DNA from: Acidobacteriaceae bacterium KBS 83
GTDB lineage: Bacteria > Acidobacteriota > Terriglobia > Terriglobales > Acidobacteriaceae
Direction of reading: 5' to 3'
DNA length: 64,000 bases
NCBI GenBank assembly: GCA_000381585.1
Contig: KB906736.1
Coordinates: 62,001-126,000, forward strand
In this document: one piece after another, positions 9,400 to 18,600 of the stretch
How positions within the stretch are numbered: the first letter of the stretch is position 1
How the letters are laid out: each line of letters opens with the position of its first letter
Translations under genes and position numbers: made by a program
Notes under the pieces: generated by a model
The model's database searches: none
What the model saw: only the letters and a program-made list of their open reading frames with translations
What the model was told of the DNA's origin: nothing

Positions 9400-9906
9400 A
9401 TGAATACAGCCTTCATCCATACGAATCGCTCTCTACGATTTCCTATCGTTGCGGCGGCGCTCATGGCGACGGCGTTCTTTCTGACGAGCGGGCGCAGTGG
9501 CACTTCGGTGCATGCTGAGCAGAGCGACAACGGCACAGCGACTGCGCAGACGGCTCATCGCCAGCATTGGTTCCAGTTTGGCCGCGCTTCCTGGTACGGG
9601 CACGCGCTGCAGGGTCTGCCCACTGCTACTGGCGAGGCCTACGACATGAACGCAATGACCTGCGCGCATCGCACCCTCCCCTTGGGCTCCCTTGTACGGG
9701 TCACGAATCTGCGCAACCATCGTTCCCTGGTGCTTCGGGTGAACGACCGCGGACCGATGATCGAGACGCGGGTGGTCGATTTGTCCTATGCCGCAGCCAA
9801 GCGGCTTGGATTCAGTCAACGCGGCACGGTCCGGGTTCGACTCGATCTCATCGACGCGAAGCCCTCCCCCACCGAAGTCGCCATGCTGACCAAGCCGGGG
9901 ATGTAA
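9400..9906 (+). CDS. rlpA: RlpA-like septal ring lytic transglycosylase/endolysin domain protein
   Basis: 168 residues. An N-terminal hydrophobic segment (FPIVAAALMATAFFLTSG) is a signal peptide or anchor; there is no lipobox cysteine. The double-psi beta-barrel begins at GRASWYG and carries the family blocks TATGE, MTCAHRTLPLGSLVRVTNL and NDRGP in order. RlpA proteins cleave or bind denuded glycan strands of peptidoglycan. Many have a C-terminal SPOR domain for septal targeting; this one lacks it and ends soon after the barrel (RVRLDLIDA). The start has GAGAG seven bases upstream. Confidence 0.88.
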   Translation: MNTAFIHTNRSLRFPIVAAALMATAFFLTSGRSGTSVHAEQSDNGTATAQTAHRQHWFQFGRASWYGHALQGLPTATGEAYDMNAMTCAHRTLPLGSLVRVTNLRNHRSLVLRVNDRGPMIETRVVDLSYAAAKRLGFSQRGTVRVRLDLIDAKPSPTEVAMLTKPGM

Positions 9907-10012
9907 GCCGCGCGAGTCGGCATTCGCCCCGCTCTCGTTCCTTTTCCATCACTACCGCAGCGCAGAATGGTCCATTCTGCACAGTCGCGGCGCGGATAAG
10001 ATAGCAATCAAT

Positions 10013-10771
10013 ATGGTAACCAGCGCGCCGCCGGCTTCCTCCGCCCCAAACCCAGCCACCCAGACATCCAATGAGCGGCTGATCGTGGCCCTCGACTTCC
10101 CCGAAGCCTCTGCGGCGCTAGCCTGTGCGGACAAGCTTGCCGGCTCTGTGTCGTGGTTCAAAGTGGGACTTGAGCTTTATCTCGCCGCCGGCGACAGCAT
10201 CATCAGTGAGCTCAAGCGCCGCGGCCACCGTGTCTTTCTCGATCTCAAGCTGCACGATATCCCGAATACCGCCGCGTCCGCCGTTCGCTCGCTGGCGCGC
10301 TTGGAGCCGGACCTGCTCACCGTTCACGCCGCCGGTGGACGGGCAATGCTCACCGCTGCGGCGGAGGCTGCGCGTTCTCTGCCCCACCCGCCGCGCCTGC
10401 TTGCGGTGACTGTGCTCACCAGCATGGATACGGCAGCGCTTGCTGAAACGGGTGTGTCTGCTTCCCCTGTGGAGCAGGTGCTACGACTCGCGCGTCTTGC
10501 TGCGGAGTGTGGCCTGGACGGTATGGTCTGCTCTCCGGCCGAGGCGGCAGCCCTGCACAGTGCGCTGCCAAAGGCGTTGCTGGTAACGCCGGGGATTCGT
10601 CCGGCTGGAGCCGATGCAGGCGATCAGAAGCGCATTGCGACCCCGCAATTCGCACTCGCCGCGGGCGCCAGCAAGTTGGTGATCGGCCGACCCATTACCG
10701 CGGCAGCGGACCCGAAGGCAGCCGCCCAGGCGATCCTGAGTGACATGGCAAAGAGCAACCCCACCAAATAG
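10013..10771 (+). CDS. pyrF: orotidine 5'-phosphate decarboxylase
   Basis: 252 residues, the size of group 1 enzymes. It converts OMP to UMP, the last step of UMP synthesis, in the cytosol. The catalytic block DLKLHDIPNT is complete (Asp77, Lys79, Asp82), preceded by IVALDFP and WFKVGLELY, and followed by VTPGIRP and LVIGRPI for phosphate binding. The N-terminal 20 residues are Pro/Ala/Ser-rich and probably disordered. No clear ribosome site precedes the ATG. The gene stands alone; no other pyr gene is in the window. Confidence 0.97.
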   Translation: MVTSAPPASSAPNPATQTSNERLIVALDFPEASAALACADKLAGSVSWFKVGLELYLAAGDSIISELKRRGHRVFLDLKLHDIPNTAASAVRSLARLEPDLLTVHAAGGRAMLTAAAEAARSLPHPPRLLAVTVLTSMDTAALAETGVSASPVEQVLRLARLAAECGLDGMVCSPAEAAALHSALPKALLVTPGIRPAGADAGDQKRIATPQFALAAGASKLVIGRPITAAADPKAAAQAILSDMAKSNPTK

Positions 10772-10774
10772 AAA

Positions 10775-10797
10775 AGCCCGGCCTCGTCGGCCAGGCT
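10775..10797. terminator. terminator between pyrF and the zinc-ribbon gene
   Basis: AGCCCGGCC (10775-10783) and GGCCAGGCT (10789-10797) form a stem with one mismatch and a 5-base loop. On the minus strand it is followed by TTTTCTATTT, so it best serves the convergent zinc-ribbon gene; it may also end pyrF. Confidence 0.65.
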
Positions 10798-10843
10798 CGT
10801 TATCTGTTTGCGAAAGCACTCCGCTATTGCGATTCCAGGATCG

Positions 10844-11023
10844 TTAGAGCTTCTCGTAGAAATCGCATGCCGAGCAGGAGATGTAGACTCCGCCGGGAAC
10901 GCCGCGCTCACGGTCCTTGACGCGCTTCACGATACGCGTCGGCTTGCTGCACTTGGGACAATCCGTGCTCTTGGACGTGTCCATTACCTTCTTGCGATCT
11001 GCGGTCTTTGCAACCTTCGCCAT
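10844..11023 (-). CDS. 59-residue zinc-ribbon protein
   Basis: A short gene that a 60-residue cutoff would miss. It starts MAKVAKTADRKKVMD behind GGAGA and carries CPKC (Cys22, Cys25) and CSAC (Cys50, Cys53), two well-spaced pairs that would bind one zinc ion. The middle is basic (RIVKRVKDRERG), so contact with nucleic acid or the ribosome is plausible, but no function is known to me. A T-rich terminator lies downstream on this strand. Its neighbours, pyrF (convergent) and a BamE-like protein, say little about its role. Confidence 0.85.
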   Translation of the reverse strand: MAKVAKTADRKKVMDTSKSTDCPKCSKPTRIVKRVKDRERGVPGGVYISCSACDFYEKL

Positions 11024-11192
11024 GACTCTCCGTCAACTCCTCAGAAACTGATTCCGGCACGCAACTTTGGGCCGCGCCTATGCGGCCTGAATCCTGCAAC
11101 TCTTCCCATAAATTGAGGCTTTGGATGGAGGCAGACGGCGGCGTACCGCTCTGTTAAGTGTACACGAGGCTTGCCACCAGGTTGGGGAAGGA

Positions 11193-12362
11193 TCAGCTCT
11201 GCCCCCCAGCCCGCGGCAGCGTATTTCCCGCCGTTGACCAATGGCCGTTTTGTCCAGGCGTCGATGAGGGCGGCGCCGGTATAGGCTGTGGTTTCGTGTC
11301 CGGCTGGCCAGGCATCTGCACGGGCTGTGCTGCTCCCGGAAGTTCCTCGCCCGGCAGGCGGAGTGATGGTGCTTTGCGGTGACCGCCCTCGCCTTCAACT
11401 GAAGGCGTCGCGTCGCCCATCTTCACTTCATGGGTGTCTCCGCCACTCGTGTAGCCCCCAGTCTCGTCCTGATTGCGTACCACCAGGTCCTGGCCGACCG
11501 CAGCGACCTCAACCCTCACGACACGATTGCCGACGAAGCGGACAAACTGGGTCGGCTGCGGTGCCTCGCCGAAGATCCATTCTTCGAACGCGACGCCGTT
11601 ACTTTCCTCGCGGGTCTTGTCATGCGGCTGGCCAAGCGCGTAGATCACCATCTTGCGATCCATTCCCACCAGCACGTGGTGGTTCAGGATGGCCTCTTTG
11701 AGCTTCGGTGGCAGCGTATCGACGTAGGCCTCCAGCGGCGTCTTCACGTTGAAGTCCATCACTGGCTGAATCAGGGCGCGCACTTGGTCCGGCGTCATCT
11801 CCGGCACATATTTGTCAAAGACCAGCGTAAGCCGAGAGCCCACCGGCTCCTGGCCATCGTCCTTCACAATCGGCGAGCTGCCCATTCCCCCGCCAATTTC
11901 GATGTGCCGCAGATATTTGTGCTTCTTGTCCGGACCGCCGTTGAAATTAAAAATAATCTTCTCCGACTCGATCTTGATGTCGGAGATGATCAGCCGATCG
12001 CCCGCCTTCGAACTGATGCCGTGCTTCTGCAATGCTTCCTCGTAATCCAGACCATCGGGCTTCAGCTCACCATTGGCGTGCAGCACTATTCCATGCGAAT
12101 CCAGCGGCAAAGGACGCCGTGCGAAGCCCTGTTCGGCAGTAAACGCCATGATGATTTCCCGATGCCCGCGCGGCGTCAACTTGTGCGTATCAAGTTTGAC
12201 CTGCGTCGGCTGGAATGGAGGCAGGTTTTGCTGGTGTTCGGATTGCACAATGAAGACTTGGCTTTGCGCGAAGCCGGCTGGCGCCGTCAACACAAGGGCC
12301 ATGGCGGAGACAGCCAGCGCGATCGGCTGGCCGGCCTTTTGCATCCTGTGCCGAGTGCCCAT
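11193..12362 (-). CDS. exported protein with a BamE/SmpA-like C-terminal region
   Basis: 389 residues from the ATG at 12362, chosen because GAGGG lies seven bases upstream; an in-frame start at 12446 is longer but unsupported. A signal peptide is visible (PIALAVSAMALVLTAPAGFAQ). The middle (IIISDIKIESEKI-like beta pattern near LIISDIKIESEKIIFNF) is probably beta-rich. Near residue 240, VLVGMDRKMVIYALGQPHDK followed by EEWIFG resembles the BamE/OmlA fold, in which a small lipoprotein helps outer-membrane assembly. There is no lipobox. The last 80 residues are Pro/Gly/Gln-rich. Specific function unknown. Confidence 0.7.
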   Translation of the reverse strand: MGTRHRMQKAGQPIALAVSAMALVLTAPAGFAQSQVFIVQSEHQQNLPPFQPTQVKLDTHKLTPRGHREIIMAFTAEQGFARRPLPLDSHGIVLHANGELKPDGLDYEEALQKHGISSKAGDRLIISDIKIESEKIIFNFNGGPDKKHKYLRHIEIGGGMGSSPIVKDDGQEPVGSRLTLVFDKYVPEMTPDQVRALIQPVMDFNVKTPLEAYVDTLPPKLKEAILNHHVLVGMDRKMVIYALGQPHDKTREESNGVAFEEWIFGEAPQPTQFVRFVGNRVVRVEVAAVGQDLVVRNQDETGGYTSGGDTHEVKMGDATPSVEGEGGHRKAPSLRLPGEELPGAAQPVQMPGQPDTKPQPIPAPPSSTPGQNGHWSTAGNTLPRAGGQS

Positions 12363-12472
12363 AGAGAAACCCTCTATTGGGGCATGATGCTCTCCTGCCG
12401 GTACCCCTGACAAGGAGAGAGTGATGAACCCTGTCGGCGAAGTCAAAACCTACGCCTGGCTACGGGTCCAGC

Positions 12473-13525
12473 CTACAAACCGTCCGGAGGCATTTCGGAT
12501 TTGGGAGGCGCCGCCGCAGGCGGCAGATCGCCGATCTGCACCAGCTTTGGCGCAGCCGGCTGGACCGGCCCCATCGCCTGCTCATGTTGGCGCCGGGCTG
12601 CCGCGTCAATATCTACCGGAATGCCGCCCGGAATGATCTCGGGATAGCCATGGCGGGCAGCATACTCGCGGGTCACACGCATGATGAGCCACAGACCGAA
12701 GCACAGCACCAGCACCGCCACCACGCTTCCCTCTGGCCCGTAGTCTGCGCCAGTGAGGGCATCTGGGCCCGGGGGCAGACTCTGCACCACGGGCGAGAAC
12801 CCGTTCGCGAATCCGCTGTAACCGCTGAGCGGCAAGCCGAAGAGCGGTCCCATCGCCGCGTTCCATGCAAAGTGCAGGCCCCAGGGCAGCCACAGGGCGC
12901 GCGTCCGCAGATACGCGATACACAGGATCAGGCTGAGGAGAAAGAGCGCGAAGACAGCCGCGTGCGGCATATCGGGCTGATAGTGCACGACCACGAAGCA
13001 GATCGAGATCAGCACTGAGCCCAACGTCGATCCGATCGCATCCATCAGCCGTTGAAATGGATAACCGCGAAAGATCAGCTCTTCGCACAACGCGGCAACC
13101 GCCAGTACCAGCAGATCAAGAATAAGCAGGAACCACTGGTGCGACCCGGTCCACAACGTTACGCCTAGGCCGCCTATGAAGACCGACGGCACAATCGTCA
13201 GCAGCAGCAGGCCCCAACCCACCGCCGAGCCAGTGCCGAACTCATGCAGCATGCCCGGACGGGATACCAGCCCCATTGCGCGCGCCGGCTCCCGCTGGCG
13301 GGAAAAACCCATTCCAAGCGCGCCGAAGCCGACCAGAAGCAGGAACAGCATCACGATCCGGTCGATCAGCGGCACCCAGTCGCCGGAACTCAATCCACTC
13401 GCGGCGTGGTGTGCAATCACCCCCGCAACGAACGCATACATCAGCGCCACAACGAAGATGCAGAAGGAGCGCAGACGTGAGGGCCGGTGTGGATGGGCGG
13501 GCAAAGTTAGCGGGGTGGTCACCAC
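12473..13525 (-). CDS. CPBP-family intramembrane metalloprotease
   Basis: About 350 residues from a GTG at 13525, seven bases after accA's stop; a TTG at 13555 overlapping accA is the alternative and neither has a good ribosome site. Some eight hydrophobic helices are visible. The diagnostic motifs are all there: EELIFRG (Glu148, Glu149, Arg153), a histidine in VVVHYQPD, and HFAWNAAM. CPBP proteases (Rce1/CAAX-related, once called Abi) cleave substrates within the inner membrane; bacterial targets vary. The C-terminus is cytoplasmic-like and Pro/Ala-rich. It probably shares a transcript with accA. Confidence 0.88.
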   Translation of the reverse strand: MVTTPLTLPAHPHRPSRLRSFCIFVVALMYAFVAGVIAHHAASGLSSGDWVPLIDRIVMLFLLLVGFGALGMGFSRQREPARAMGLVSRPGMLHEFGTGSAVGWGLLLLTIVPSVFIGGLGVTLWTGSHQWFLLILDLLVLAVAALCEELIFRGYPFQRLMDAIGSTLGSVLISICFVVVHYQPDMPHAAVFALFLLSLILCIAYLRTRALWLPWGLHFAWNAAMGPLFGLPLSGYSGFANGFSPVVQSLPPGPDALTGADYGPEGSVVAVLVLCFGLWLIMRVTREYAARHGYPEIIPGGIPVDIDAAARRQHEQAMGPVQPAAPKLVQIGDLPPAAAPPKSEMPPDGL

Positions 13526-13532
13526 GTATGTG

Positions 13533-14429
13533 TTAGACGGTGAAGAATTGCGCAATATTGCGGAACTTCTCGCGCCGCGCAGCCAGACGCGCTTCGGTCG
13601 ACATGGCCTTCAACTCATTGAGGTGCCATGTCAGCTTCTCGTCGAGCATGCGCGCTGCCGCGTCCGGATCGAGATGCGCGCCGCCCGGCGGCTCCGGAAC
13701 CACGTCATCGACGCAGCCCATCGTCATGACATCCTCCGAAGTGGTCTTCAGCGCCTCTGCCGCCATTGCCCGCTTGGATGCATCGCGCCACATGATGGAC
13801 GCGCAACCCTCCGGCGAGATCACCGAATACACGGCGTTCTCCAGCATCAGCACGCGATCTGCCACCGCGAGCGCCAGTGCTCCGCCCGAACCGCCCTCAC
13901 CGGTCACCGTGGCAATGGTAGGAACAGCAAGGCGCGACATCTCCAGCAGGTTGCGCGCAATGGCCTCGCCCTGTCCCCGCTCCTCAGCGCCAAGGCCGGG
14001 ATTCGCACCGAGCAGATCGATAAAGGTAAAGATCGGGCGACCGAACTTCTCCGCGATCTTCATCACGCGCAGCGCCTTGCGGTATCCCTCCGGATTGGGG
14101 AGACCGAAGTTGAATTTGACGTTGTCCTTGGTCGTGCGGCCCTTCACGTTGGAGATGACCAGGACCTCTTCGCCATGGAAACGGGCCATGCTGCATTGCA
14201 TCGCCGGATCATCGGCGAAGTTGCGATCGCCGTGGATCTCACTCAAATCGGTGAAAACCATCCGGATAAAGTCCATAGGGTATGGCCGCTGCGCATTCCG
14301 TGCCAGTTCGGTTTTCAGCCACGCGTTCGACTGAGCTTCCGCGGCAGATGTATGCTTCGGCTCCGCCTTTCCTTCCGGCTGATCACTGGGCGGCTGCGTC
14401 GTCGGTGGTGTCAAGGTTCCCTGGGCCAC
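13533..14429 (-). CDS. accA: acetyl-CoA carboxylase carboxyltransferase, alpha subunit
   Basis: 298 residues from GTG at 14429; the frame is open further upstream (to 14657) but that part is Cys/Arg/Trp-rich and overlaps the acyltransferase gene. AccA with AccD transfers the carboxyl group from biotin to acetyl-CoA, the committed step of fatty-acid synthesis. Visible are AQRPYPMDFIRM, KGRTTKDNVKFNFG, GAEERGQGEAIARN, EGGSGGALALAVADRV and ISPEGCASIMWRD. The N-terminal helix region is about 20-30 residues shorter than in E. coli. The loop usually reading DTPGAYPG reads DLLGANPG here. Confidence 0.95.
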   Translation of the reverse strand: MAQGTLTPPTTQPPSDQPEGKAEPKHTSAAEAQSNAWLKTELARNAQRPYPMDFIRMVFTDLSEIHGDRNFADDPAMQCSMARFHGEEVLVISNVKGRTTKDNVKFNFGLPNPEGYRKALRVMKIAEKFGRPIFTFIDLLGANPGLGAEERGQGEAIARNLLEMSRLAVPTIATVTGEGGSGGALALAVADRVLMLENAVYSVISPEGCASIMWRDASKRAMAAEALKTTSEDVMTMGCVDDVVPEPPGGAHLDPDAAARMLDEKLTWHLNELKAMSTEARLAARREKFRNIAQFFTV

Positions 14430-14481
14430 ATGGTGATTGTATGGAACGAAAGATGTGGAGACAAATCTGTGTACCTTTACG

Positions 14482-15639
14482 CTACTTCGCGGTCTCCAGA
14501 CGGGGCGCTGCCGGCACCAGCGGCGTGTGGAACACATATTTCCGCAGCAGATCCCGCAGATAGTTCTTGAAATGTACTGTCGGCTTAGCCAGCAGCGCGG
14601 ACAATGCGACGCAAAGGACCAGCATACCGAGCTTGAACCAGCTATTTGCACGTTCATTCGGGAAGATGGCCACGATGAGTACGTACAGAGGAAAATGCAA
14701 CAGGTAGAGCGGGAATGTAGCTTCAGAAAGCAGCCGTACCCACTTTACCCAGCCCGCCTTCTCCGCCACATTCAGCCGTTCAAAGACCAGCATGGCCCAC
14801 AACAACCCAAAGACAGTGGGCACCCCCTCGACGTAGTAGGTATAAGCCCAGTGCAGATTGATCGGGGCGTGATGATGCACCCAGAAGAAGCGTGTGATAA
14901 ACCCCTTGAGATAAAGTAGCAGCCTGAATATCGCCGGCACTAGAAACACGCCGCCCACTGCCAGAGAGAAAAAGATCAGGTTGAGCTTCTTGAACGAGAT
15001 CCTGGGGTCGCGAGCGCGTTGGTAGATATCGTGTGCAAGACATCCGATGAGCCATAGGGGCAGCAACAGCAGGATGTGTTGTCCCGCTAAAGCTGCAACA
15101 ATCAGCAACCAGAAGCCGCGCCGTATTCCGCCCAGGTAAAACGCCACCGCGTAAAAGACGTAATAAAAGACTTCGTAGGAGAGTGTCCAGAACGGCGTAT
15201 TCGAAAACGGTTCGTACGTCAGGTTCCACGACTGCGCCATGAAGATGAGGTTCAGCCCGATTCGGAGCAATGGACGACCGCCGTTTATACCCCAATTCGG
15301 CAAGTAGTACGCAGGGTTGATGCGCATCGCGAGATACGAAGCTATGACGGTGAACACTAATGCCGGCACCACCACGGAATACACACGCGAGATGCGGTCC
15401 ACCCAGAAATCAGTCATCCTGCCGCGACGAATGACTGTGACATAGCGAATGACCAGTCCGGAGAGAAGGAACAACATCACCAAAGCCGGCCTGCCGTGCT
15501 CCGTCAGGTCCGGCCAGCCGGTTGAGAAGTAGGACTGTGTGAGGTGCGCGGCCGCGATCACAATCGCGGACGCCAGGCGAAGCACGTCCAGCAAGACAGA
15601 GGTAGCGGTGGAGAATTTTCTGACCGGAACAGTCGTCAT
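14482..15639 (-). CDS. acyltransferase family 3 membrane protein
   Basis: 385 residues with about ten transmembrane segments. The N-terminal block (DVLRLASAIVIAAAHL) carries the helix-1 histidine typical of the family, followed by FLLSGLVIRYVTV and then RISRVYSVVVPALVF, the R-x-x-R-x-Y motif. The late block (LYLLHFPLYVLIVAIFP) also fits. Members move acyl groups such as acetyl or succinyl onto exopolysaccharides, lipid A or peptidoglycan at the inner membrane. The substrate cannot be told; no glycan cluster surrounds it. Its 3' end lies 53 bases before accA on the same strand. Confidence 0.88.
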   Translation of the reverse strand: MTTVPVRKFSTATSVLLDVLRLASAIVIAAAHLTQSYFSTGWPDLTEHGRPALVMLFLLSGLVIRYVTVIRRGRMTDFWVDRISRVYSVVVPALVFTVIASYLAMRINPAYYLPNWGINGGRPLLRIGLNLIFMAQSWNLTYEPFSNTPFWTLSYEVFYYVFYAVAFYLGGIRRGFWLLIVAALAGQHILLLLPLWLIGCLAHDIYQRARDPRISFKKLNLIFFSLAVGGVFLVPAIFRLLLYLKGFITRFFWVHHHAPINLHWAYTYYVEGVPTVFGLLWAMLVFERLNVAEKAGWVKWVRLLSEATFPLYLLHFPLYVLIVAIFPNERANSWFKLGMLVLCVALSALLAKPTVHFKNYLRDLLRKYVFHTPLVPAAPRLETAK

Positions 15640-15691
15640 GCCGTGGCTTTAGGCGAATTGTACATGCGCTCCGGTCGCGACTCTTCGCAAT

Positions 15692-18600
15692 CTAGTCAAT
15701 CACCTTTACAGCTCCGCGCCCCAGCAGCCCCTCTGCACGCTCGATGAAGATGCGATCCGCTCCCACCGTAAAGCCCTCCGGCTCCAGCATCACCTCGAAC
15801 TCGCCGCGCTGTTCCAGGTTGATCATCAGCTTTCCCGGTCCGGGCGCCTCTTGAATCATGGCATGCAACGAGAGCAGGGTCTGGTCCGTGGCGCGGTCAA
15901 GTGTCACCTTGATGCGCACATTCTGCGGCAGCTTTACCCTGACGTCTTCGAGCGCCTGGATGGACGACAACGCAAGCTTCGGGGCCGCGTCTTCCTCCGC
16001 GCGCAACTGCCCGCGCACCAGAACCGGTACATCGATCTTGAGCGACTCCGCCAGCTTCGGGTAGTCCTTCGGAAAAGCAATCAGGTCGATCTTGCCCAGC
16101 GTATCCTCAAGGGCGGCCTGCGCGTAGAGTTCGCCGGATCGCTTCGACTTTGCCACCTTCAGTCCGACGATGACTCCGGCCAGCGCAATCTCGTTCTCCG
16201 GCCTCTGCTCGCCGCGGCGCGTAGGCGGCGCCGGTTTCATCTCCAGCGCATCCACCGTACTCACCGCTTTCAGGTTTTTGAGCTTGTCCGCATATTTGTC
16301 CATCGGATGCCCGGAGACGAAGAAGCCCAGCACCTCCTTCTCCGACTGCAGGCGCAGGTTCTCATCCCAGTCCGGCACGTTGGGCAGCGGATCATCTCCG
16401 TGCAGTCCACCCGTGCCATTTACCGGCGCTTCGTCAAAGATCGCCCCGAGACCACCAAAGAGTCCACTCTGTCCCGCCGCCAGGTCACGCTGCGACTTCT
16501 GCGCGCGCTCCATTGCCTTATCTACGGCAGCCATGAGCTGCGCACGCGGCCCAAAGCTGTCAAGCGCACCGGCCTTGATCAGTGATTCGATGACGCGCTT
16601 ATTGAGCAGCCGGAGATCCACCAGCTCGCAAAACTCCCAAAGCGACGTGAATCCGCGCTTCGCCTCTTCTGCCAGCTTGGCACGAGCTGCCAGGATCGAG
16701 TCGATCGCGTTGCGTCCCACGTTCTTGATCGCCGTAAGCCCAAACCGGATGACCTTGCCGTCCGGCGTAAAGTCTGCGTCGGAGATCTGCACATTCGGCG
16801 GCTCGACCGCGATCTCCATCTCGCGGCATTCGCTAATGTACTTCACCACGTTCTCAGGCTTCGAGATTTCGCTGGTCAGAAGCGCAGCCATGAACTCAAC
16901 CGGATAGTGCGTCTTCAGATAGGCAGTGTGATATGCCAGCAGCGCGTACGCGGCAGAGTGCGACTTGTTGAAGCCGTAGCCGGCGAATTGCTCCATCAGG
17001 TCGAAGATGCGTGTCGCCTTGTCCTTGGGATGTTTGTGATCCGCCGCACCCTTCAGGAATCGTTCGCGCTGCTTCGCCATCTCGACCGGATTCTTCTTGC
17101 CCATGGCGCGGCGCAGCAGGTCGGCCTCGCCAAGTGAGTACCCGGCCAGAACGTTCGCGATCTGCATCACCTGCTCCTGATACACGATCACCCCCAGCGT
17201 CTCGGTCAGGATCTTTTCAAGTTCCGGCAGCTCGTACTCGACCTTGCGGCGGCCCCACTTGCGCTCGATGAAGTCATCGATCATGCCGCCCTGGATGGGG
17301 CCGGGCCGATAGAGCGCGTTCAGCGCCGTAAGGTCTTCCACCGTTGTCGGACGATAGCGGCGCAGCACATCGCGCATACCCCCCGACTCGAACTGGAAAA
17401 CGCCCGAGGTGAGTGCCTTGTGGAAGACTTGCTCGTACGTCGTCTGGTCATCGAGCGGCACCCTCGCCATGTCGATTTCGACATTCTGGTTACGGCGGAT
17501 CAGTTTCAGGCAATCGTCAATGACAGTCAACGTAGTCAGCCCAAGAAAGTCCATCTTGAGCAGACCCATCTTTTCGACCGCCTTCATGTCATACGCGGTG
17601 ACGATTTCGTCGTTCTTCGAGCGGCTCACCGGAACCAGCTCGGTCAGCGGCTTCGGCGCGATGACGACTCCGGCGGCATGCACGCCCGCACCGCGCACCA
17701 GTCCTTCGAGCTTCTTCGCCGTATCCACCAGTTCGCGCACCTGCGCCTCTGCTTCATAGGCGGCCTGCAACTGGTGTGAATCCTTCAATGCCTGTTCGAT
17801 GGTGATACCGATCGTTGCCGGCACCAGCTTGGCGATGCGATCCACGTCGCCATACGGCATATCGAGCGCGCGGCCCACATCCTTGATCGCCGCTTTCGCC
17901 GCCATGGTGTTGAAGGTGATGATCTGCGCCACCTGCTCGCGACCGTATTTGCGCGTCACGTACTCGATGACTTCGCCGCGCCGATTCATGCAGAAGTCGA
18001 TATCGATATCTGGCATCGACACGCGCTCCGGATTCAGGAAGCGTTCGAAGAGCAGCTCGTTCTGCAGCGGATCGATGTCGGTGATCTCCATCACGTAGGC
18101 CACCAGCGATCCCGCCGCCGAGCCGCGCCCCGGCCCCACCGGAATCTCATGCTCCTTCGCATAGCGAATGAAGTCCCAGACGATCAGGAAATAGCCCGGG
18201 AACTTCATTTGTTTAATGCATTGAATCTCCCGCTCCAGCCGCTCGCGGTAGTCAGCTTCGGTCTTCCGCAGCAGGCCGCGATCCTTCAAGTGTTGGATGG
18301 CTGTGGCAAGCCGCTTCTCAAATCCTGCCCGGCACACTTCCTCGAAGTAGCTGTCGATGGTGTGACCCGCCGGGACCGTAAACTCCGGGAACGGATTGTC
18401 CACCTTGTTCAGCTTGAGCTGGCAGCGCTCGGCAAACTCCATCGTGCGACTCACCACTTCAGGCGCATGGGAGAACAACCGCTCCATCTCTTCGGCAGAC
18501 TTCACGTAAAACTGATCGGAATCAAATTTGAACCGCTTCGGATCGTGAATGGATCCCGCAGTCTGCACGCACAACAGCACCTCGTGCGCGTGATGATCGT

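Noticed and set aside
13176-14570. 464-codon plus-strand frame
   Set aside because: Antisense to the CPBP and accA genes, which carry intact catalytic motifs.
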